Source: Gammaproteobacteria bacterium UBA6968
GTDB lineage: Bacteria > Pseudomonadota > Gammaproteobacteria > Pseudomonadales > Azotimanducaceae
DNA: 9,918 nt
NCBI GenBank assembly: GCA_002450255.1
Contig: DJYW01000037.1
Location: 4,769-14,686, forward strand
Direction of reading: 5' to 3'
Part shown: one piece after another, positions 6,589-9,918 of the stretch
How the letters are laid out: every line of letters begins with the position of its first letter
Position numbering within the stretch: position 1 is the first letter of the stretch
Position numbers and translations under genes: made by a program
The notes under the pieces: generated by a model
Told to the model about the DNA's origin: nothing
Seen by the model: the letters and a program-made list of their open reading frames with translations, nothing else
Databases searched by the model: none

Positions 6589-6607
6589 CGGCATACCCAA
6601 AATGCCG
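6589..6607. repeat. hairpin CGGCAT-ACCCAAA-ATGCCG
   Basis: Six-base arms flank a seven-base loop. The right arm, read as AAATGCCGGG at 6600-6609, is the exact reverse complement of CCCGGCATTT at 6822-6831 in the second hairpin, making the two hairpins an inverted pair. Confidence 0.4.
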
Positions 6608-6820
6608 GGGAAGTATGCGTGCACTCGTCCCCTTGCGGGCTGCTAGACTATGCCTATGTTTACTCAGCCGTGTCTCATCCAAATCTACAGCGATGCTGGT
6701 TCTTTTTGCGGACGTTTGTGCGGCCTTATAGGCAGCTGCCCAGTGCAGTTTAGCCTGCCACACCTCGCCAGCGCAGGGCAACCGAGCACCCCCATCCGGA
6801 TAGCGACGACGTATACCTGG

Positions 6821-6840
6821 GCCCGGCATTTGCGCCGGGC
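6821..6840. repeat. strong hairpin GCCCGGC-ATTTGC-GCCGGGC
   Basis: A seven-base all-GC stem with a six-base loop is followed on the + strand by only three Ts and then GACG. It could be a terminator-like or leader structure 78 bases upstream of sulP, or one end of a small repeated element paired with the hairpin at 6589-6607. Confidence 0.45.
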
Positions 6841-6865
6841 TTTGACGATGCCTTGGACTGTTAGT

Positions 6866-6902
6866 TTGATTCTGGCTTTGACTCTTGATTGGGTTATGAC
6901 TC
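6866..6902. repeat. imperfect 18-19 base tandem repeat upstream of sulP
   Basis: The two units are 6866-6884 and 6885-6902. Both begin TTGATT and end TGACTC, with a similar GG-containing centre. The second unit ends 15 bases before the sulP start and abuts its ribosome binding site (GGAG at 6904-6907). It could be a pair of protein binding sites or simple duplication. Confidence 0.4.
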
Positions 6903-6917
6903 TGGAGCGCCGCTAGC

Positions 6918-8648
6918 ATGGGCTGGCTGCGCCAAGCGCGCTTCGCAATGTACCGCTGGGAGGACTATGTCCCACTTGTCGGCGTGTTGAAACGATATGA
7001 GCGAACTGACTTCAAGCATGATGTCGTTGCCGGTTGCGTGGTCGGTATGGTCACCATTCCTCAAGCCGTGGCGTACGCTTTACTGGCCGGCATGCCGCCC
7101 GCCTCCGGCCTATATGCCTGCCTGTTTCCCATGCTGATCTACGCGATATTTGGGAGCGCTAAGCAATTGGTTGTAGGTCCGGTCGCAGTGGCCGCGCTGC
7201 TGGTAGTCGCCAGTGTAAGCATGCACGCCGAACAGTACAGCGACGCCTACGTTGGCATCACCACAATTGTATGCATGGAAACCGCGATCTTACTTTGGCT
7301 GCTACGAGGCCTACGTATGGGCGGCCTGGTTAACTTACTCAGCCATCCGGTAATAACAGGCTTTGTGAATGCCGCAGTCATCTTAATCATCATTACCCAA
7401 CTTCCGGCGTTAACTGGACTGGTTTCAGTTAGAGGCGTTGATAGCCCGCTTATGATGCTGTTGGAAATCGGCAACAATCTGACCCGCACCGATTTTTGGA
7501 CCACTGTCTTTGGCGCTATTAGCCTGCTATTTCTTGGCCTGTTTCGTCCACTTTGCGCACGCCTGCTGAGCGAAACCGATCATCCGATTACGCGCATTGG
7601 ACCTATGGTTCTGGCAGCAGTCGCTATAATCGCTGTCGCGGTTGCACCCGATAACACCATCACGACCATCGGCGCGGTGCCCCAAGGACTACCCGTTTTA
7701 AGCTGGCCGCCGCTAGACCTCAAACTTTGGCTGGCACTATTGCCACCCGCGGCCATCATCGCCGTGGTGACCTACATTGAGAGTTACTCGATCGGCACGT
7801 CGCTAGCCGCACGTCATAAGTCACGTATCGACCCCAATCAGGAACTAATCGCACTCGGCGCGGCTAACTTCGGCGCCGCCTTATGTTCCGCTTATCCCGT
7901 CGCCGGATCTTTTTCCCGTTCCGGCGTTAACGTCAGTGCGGGCGCGAAAACCCCCATTGCCTGCGTCGTTTGTGCCGTTGTCGTGGCGTTTGTCCTCCTA
8001 TTTTTGACGGACCTATTTGTCTATCTGCCCCAGGTCGTCCTGGCCGCTATCGTTATCGTGTCGGTATTCGGGTTAATCGACTTAAAGAGTTCGCGCAAAC
8101 ATTGGGCGCTGCACAAAGAAGATAGTTTGACCGAATTTGTTACGTTTGCCGCGGTGCTGGTACTGGGCGTAGAGGTTGGCCTGGTCTGTGGTGTCGCAGC
8201 ATCCATCGCCTTTTTTATTCGCCACTCCAGCCGTCCGAACATCACTCAAGTCGGACGCCTTGGCGACAGCGAGCAATTTCGCTCTATAAAACGCTACCCC
8301 GTGACAACCACATCCGGCGTTCTAGCCTTGCGCGTTGATGAAAACATTTATTTTGCAAACGCCAACCAGATTGAAACCAAAGTCATTAAGCGTGTCGTGC
8401 TGCGCAAAAGTACGCGCCACCTACTGTTGGTGTGTAGCTCGGTCAACATGGTGGATGCGACGGGTTTAATGATGCTGCATCGACTCAACCAACATCTGGC
8501 TAATGCCGGCGTCACCCTGAGTTTGAGCGATATCAAAGGACCACTCATGCAAAAGCTCGAAGCGACCGACCTCGAAAACTATTTGTCAGGTTCTATTTTT
8601 TTTACTGCCGATGTCGCGATGCAGGCACTGGCCGCTAGCAGTGAATAA
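6918..8648 (+). CDS. SulP/SLC26 family anion permease with STAS domain
   Basis: This inner-membrane transporter (576 residues) moves sulfate, bicarbonate or another anion; members of this family differ in substrate. The N-terminal membrane domain covers about residues 30-437, with the family signature IPQAVAYALLAGMPPASGLY at 47-66 and QLVVGPVAVAALL at 83-95. YPVAGSFSRSGVN at 326-338 is the typical second-half motif. A cytoplasmic STAS domain follows at about 465-572, with SVNMVDATGLMML at 508-520 corresponding to the region around the conserved regulatory loop. Length and order are normal for a full SulP protein. ATG 6918 has GGAG ten bases upstream. lptG starts 15 bases after the stop, so the two are probably co-transcribed. 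Sulfate is the default guess for the substrate; bicarbonate is a real alternative in aquatic bacteria. Confidence 0.95.
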   Translation: MGWLRQARFAMYRWEDYVPLVGVLKRYERTDFKHDVVAGCVVGMVTIPQAVAYALLAGMPPASGLYACLFPMLIYAIFGSAKQLVVGPVAVAALLVVASVSMHAEQYSDAYVGITTIVCMETAILLWLLRGLRMGGLVNLLSHPVITGFVNAAVILIIITQLPALTGLVSVRGVDSPLMMLLEIGNNLTRTDFWTTVFGAISLLFLGLFRPLCARLLSETDHPITRIGPMVLAAVAIIAVAVAPDNTITTIGAVPQGLPVLSWPPLDLKLWLALLPPAAIIAVVTYIESYSIGTSLAARHKSRIDPNQELIALGAANFGAALCSAYPVAGSFSRSGVNVSAGAKTPIACVVCAVVVAFVLLFLTDLFVYLPQVVLAAIVIVSVFGLIDLKSSRKHWALHKEDSLTEFVTFAAVLVLGVEVGLVCGVAASIAFFIRHSSRPNITQVGRLGDSEQFRSIKRYPVTTTSGVLALRVDENIYFANANQIETKVIKRVVLRKSTRHLLLVCSSVNMVDATGLMMLHRLNQHLANAGVTLSLSDIKGPLMQKLEATDLENYLSGSIFFTADVAMQALAASSE

Positions 8649-8663
8649 AGGCACCGAGCAAGC

Positions 8664-9749
8664 ATGATCATCGATCGCTATGTCACTCAAGTCTGTGCGC
8701 TCGCTACTCTAGGGGCCACGGCAGCGATCACGTTACTGCTATCAACATTCGGTTTTTTGGAGGAGCTAGCCGAGACAGACGCCGCCTATACGTTTTGGGA
8801 CGCGTGCTGGTTTCTCCTGCAAACCCTGCCGCGACGCGTCGATGAACTGCTGATTTATGGAGTATTAGTGGGCTATTTACTCGCCCTGGGGAAACTCGCT
8901 GAGGCCGGTGAACTGACTGCCCTGCGCACAGCCGGTATGTCCCCTAGCCGACTCATGCTAAGCCTAGCACCGTCACTACTGATGTGGATTGTGATCAGCC
9001 TAAGCCTCAGCGAATGGCTTGCTCCGCTAGGCGAACGCTGGGCTGTCGCCGATAAGATTCAGGCCAAACAGGCCGCACCAGCCGCACAGACGACAACCGC
9101 CGGACTCTGGCTCAAAGATGAGGGCCTGTTTATGCAGGTAGGCTCAATGTCTCCGAGCGGCGAACTAACAGGCGTCACCCAATATTGGCTAGACGACGAA
9201 GGCAAGTTGCTTGAAACCGTTATAGCCGAGACAGCACAATATGATGCAACCATCGGTCAGTGGACTTTAATTGCCGGCGAGGCCATCCAGTTTAGCGATA
9301 TCACAACCGATGCCCGCCGGATTCTGCGAGAACCCTTTCGTTCCAGACAATGGTCCTCGAACATTACGCCGAACATGATCGCCGATCAGGCTTATGTCGA
9401 TCCGGCGAAAATGTCCATGCTGGCGTTGGTCCGCCAAGTACAGTTTTTCCAAGGACAGAACCTATCTGACACCGCATTTCAGTTAGCACTTTGGAACCGC
9501 ATTACGCGGCCGCTCATGCTGGTCTGTCTCGCCTATTTGGCACTTGCGGCCGTACTCGGCCCGTTGCGACAAACCGGCATTGGCCTACGCTTGTCGGCGG
9601 CTCTTATGGTCGGGCTCGGCTTGCGTTACCTACAAGACCTCACCGGCTTGACCGCTTACCTGTTTGCGGTGCCCGCAGCGCTTGCTGCGGCAGTGCCTAT
9701 CGCATGCGCCGGCGGTAGCGCTCATTGGCTTTTAAAACGTGACGCTTAA
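8664..9749 (+). CDS. lptG: LPS export ABC transporter permease LptG
   Basis: LptG is one of two inner-membrane permease subunits of the LptB2FG complex, which extracts lipopolysaccharide from the inner membrane and feeds it to the LptC-A-D bridge. The 361 residues match the usual length. Transmembrane segments lie near 10-32, 60-78, 98-118, 281-298, 305-322 and 332-354, with the large periplasmic beta-jellyroll domain between (about 119-278). Family text includes GELTALRTAG at 82-91, the cytoplasmic loop that contacts the ATPase, SEWLAPLGE at 116-124, AGLWLKDEG at 146-154 and AVLGPLR at 296-302. These fit LptG better than its paralogue LptF. The gene follows sulP by 15 bases with only a weak ribosome binding site, which suggests translational dependence. 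The usual upstream neighbour lptF is absent here, so the partner must be encoded elsewhere. Confidence 0.9.
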   Translation: MIIDRYVTQVCALATLGATAAITLLLSTFGFLEELAETDAAYTFWDACWFLLQTLPRRVDELLIYGVLVGYLLALGKLAEAGELTALRTAGMSPSRLMLSLAPSLLMWIVISLSLSEWLAPLGERWAVADKIQAKQAAPAAQTTTAGLWLKDEGLFMQVGSMSPSGELTGVTQYWLDDEGKLLETVIAETAQYDATIGQWTLIAGEAIQFSDITTDARRILREPFRSRQWSSNITPNMIADQAYVDPAKMSMLALVRQVQFFQGQNLSDTAFQLALWNRITRPLMLVCLAYLALAAVLGPLRQTGIGLRLSAALMVGLGLRYLQDLTGLTAYLFAVPAALAAAVPIACAGGSAHWLLKRDA

Positions 9750-9918
9750 CTTGCATGCTGGTCTGGCACTTCTAGCCAAGTGCTGCTTGACGCGACGGTC
9801 ATCCATTCCCGGCGGGCCACGCTGCAAACTCCACAGAGAGTCGGCCTAGAGCTACAGCGCGACGCGCAAGCAAACCGCCGAGACTTTCAATCGGCTTTGG
9901 TTGGCGCGGGCGTCATCA
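9750..9918 (+). other. unassigned window end with one frame open to the edge
   Basis: After lptG, the frame in phase with it stays open from 9750 to the end of the window, giving text such as VLLDATVIHSRR from a possible GTG at 9780. There is no ribosome binding site and the GTG lies in the small hairpin. On the - strand, short frames enter from the edge and stop at 9852 and 9889. Either a + strand gene begins here or a convergent gene ends here; the sequence does not decide. Confidence 0.2.
9766..9783 (+). repeat. small hairpin after lptG, GCACTT-CTAGCC-AAGTGC
   Basis: Six-base arms flank a six-base loop starting 17 bases after the lptG stop. Two G-T pairs could lengthen the stem. The following bases (TGCTTGACG) are not T-rich, so it is at best a weak or Rho-assisted transcript end. 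Confidence 0.35.

Larger units (their letters stand above)
6508..6917. other. divergent intergenic region between amidohydrolase and sulP
   Basis: These 410 bases separate two divergent genes and should hold both promoters, yet no clear -35/-10 pair stands out on either strand. It contains two hairpins (6589-6607 and 6821-6840) whose arms form a long-range inverted repeat, a perfect ten-base palindrome GGCAGCTGCC (6731-6740), and an imperfect tandem repeat close to sulP (6866-6902). Open frames are present on both strands (6650-6916 + and 6566-6919 -). They lack ribosome binding sites and recognisable protein features, so they are not called genes. Confidence 0.5.

Noticed and set aside
6650..6916. 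An 88-codon + strand open frame ending one base before the sulP ATG
   Set aside because: It has no ribosome binding site, no recognisable protein character and crosses the hairpins and tandem repeat. The close spacing to sulP is probably chance.
6566..6919. A 117-codon - strand open frame covering most of the divergent intergenic region
   Set aside because: Low-complexity, arginine- and serine-rich translation without a start signal. It looks like a random open frame in GC-rich DNA.

Overview
This looks like chromosomal DNA of a Gram-negative bacterium, most likely a free-living gammaproteobacterium. The main reason is an lptG homologue, whose product serves the outer-membrane lipopolysaccharide export machine. 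Family resemblances of the amidase, sulfotransferase and amidohydrolase point the same way, with moderate GC and dense gene packing. The species cannot be named from this sequence alone. No tRNA, rRNA, CRISPR array, transposase, phage gene or recognisable defence system was found.

Left block (1-3688, all + strand): a small class I SAM-dependent methyltransferase (52-627) is followed, after a 159-base gap rich in short repeats, by a tight three-gene run. The run is a monoacylglycerol-lipase-like alpha/beta hydrolase (787-1728), an amidase-signature hydrolase (1755-3200) and a four-helix membrane protein of unknown function (3221-3688). Gaps of 26 and 20 bases suggest one operon of soluble hydrolases with a membrane partner. 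The substrates are unknown.

Middle block (3689-6507): a 310-base gap carries a candidate promoter and a terminator-like hairpin. It precedes an aquaporin of the type seen in arsenic operons (3999-4700), whose pore-arginine position is valine. Its 3' end overlaps by 32 bases, tail to tail, with a PAPS-type sulfotransferase on the - strand (4669-5346). Upstream of that, also on the - strand, is a TIM-barrel amidohydrolase (5506-6507). No arsR, arsC, arsB or acr3 gene is present.

Right block (6508-9918): a 410-base divergent intergenic region holds two hairpins whose arms form an imperfect inverted repeat about 230 bases apart, plus a short tandem repeat. It precedes a SulP/SLC26 anion permease with a C-terminal STAS domain (6918-8648). 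Fifteen bases later comes LptG, an inner-membrane permease subunit of the LPS exporter (8664-9749). The usual partner gene lptF is not next to it. The last 169 bases hold a small hairpin and an open frame that runs off the edge.

Functional reading: most genes are ordinary housekeeping or accessory metabolic genes. The neighbourhood has a mild sulfur theme (anion/sulfate permease, sulfotransferase, and an amidohydrolase family that includes lactonases), but that link is inference. The observations most worth a second look are the valine-filter aquaporin outside an ars operon, the lptG gene coupled to sulP instead of lptF, the paired inverted repeats between the divergent genes, and the unknown membrane protein in the hydrolase operon.
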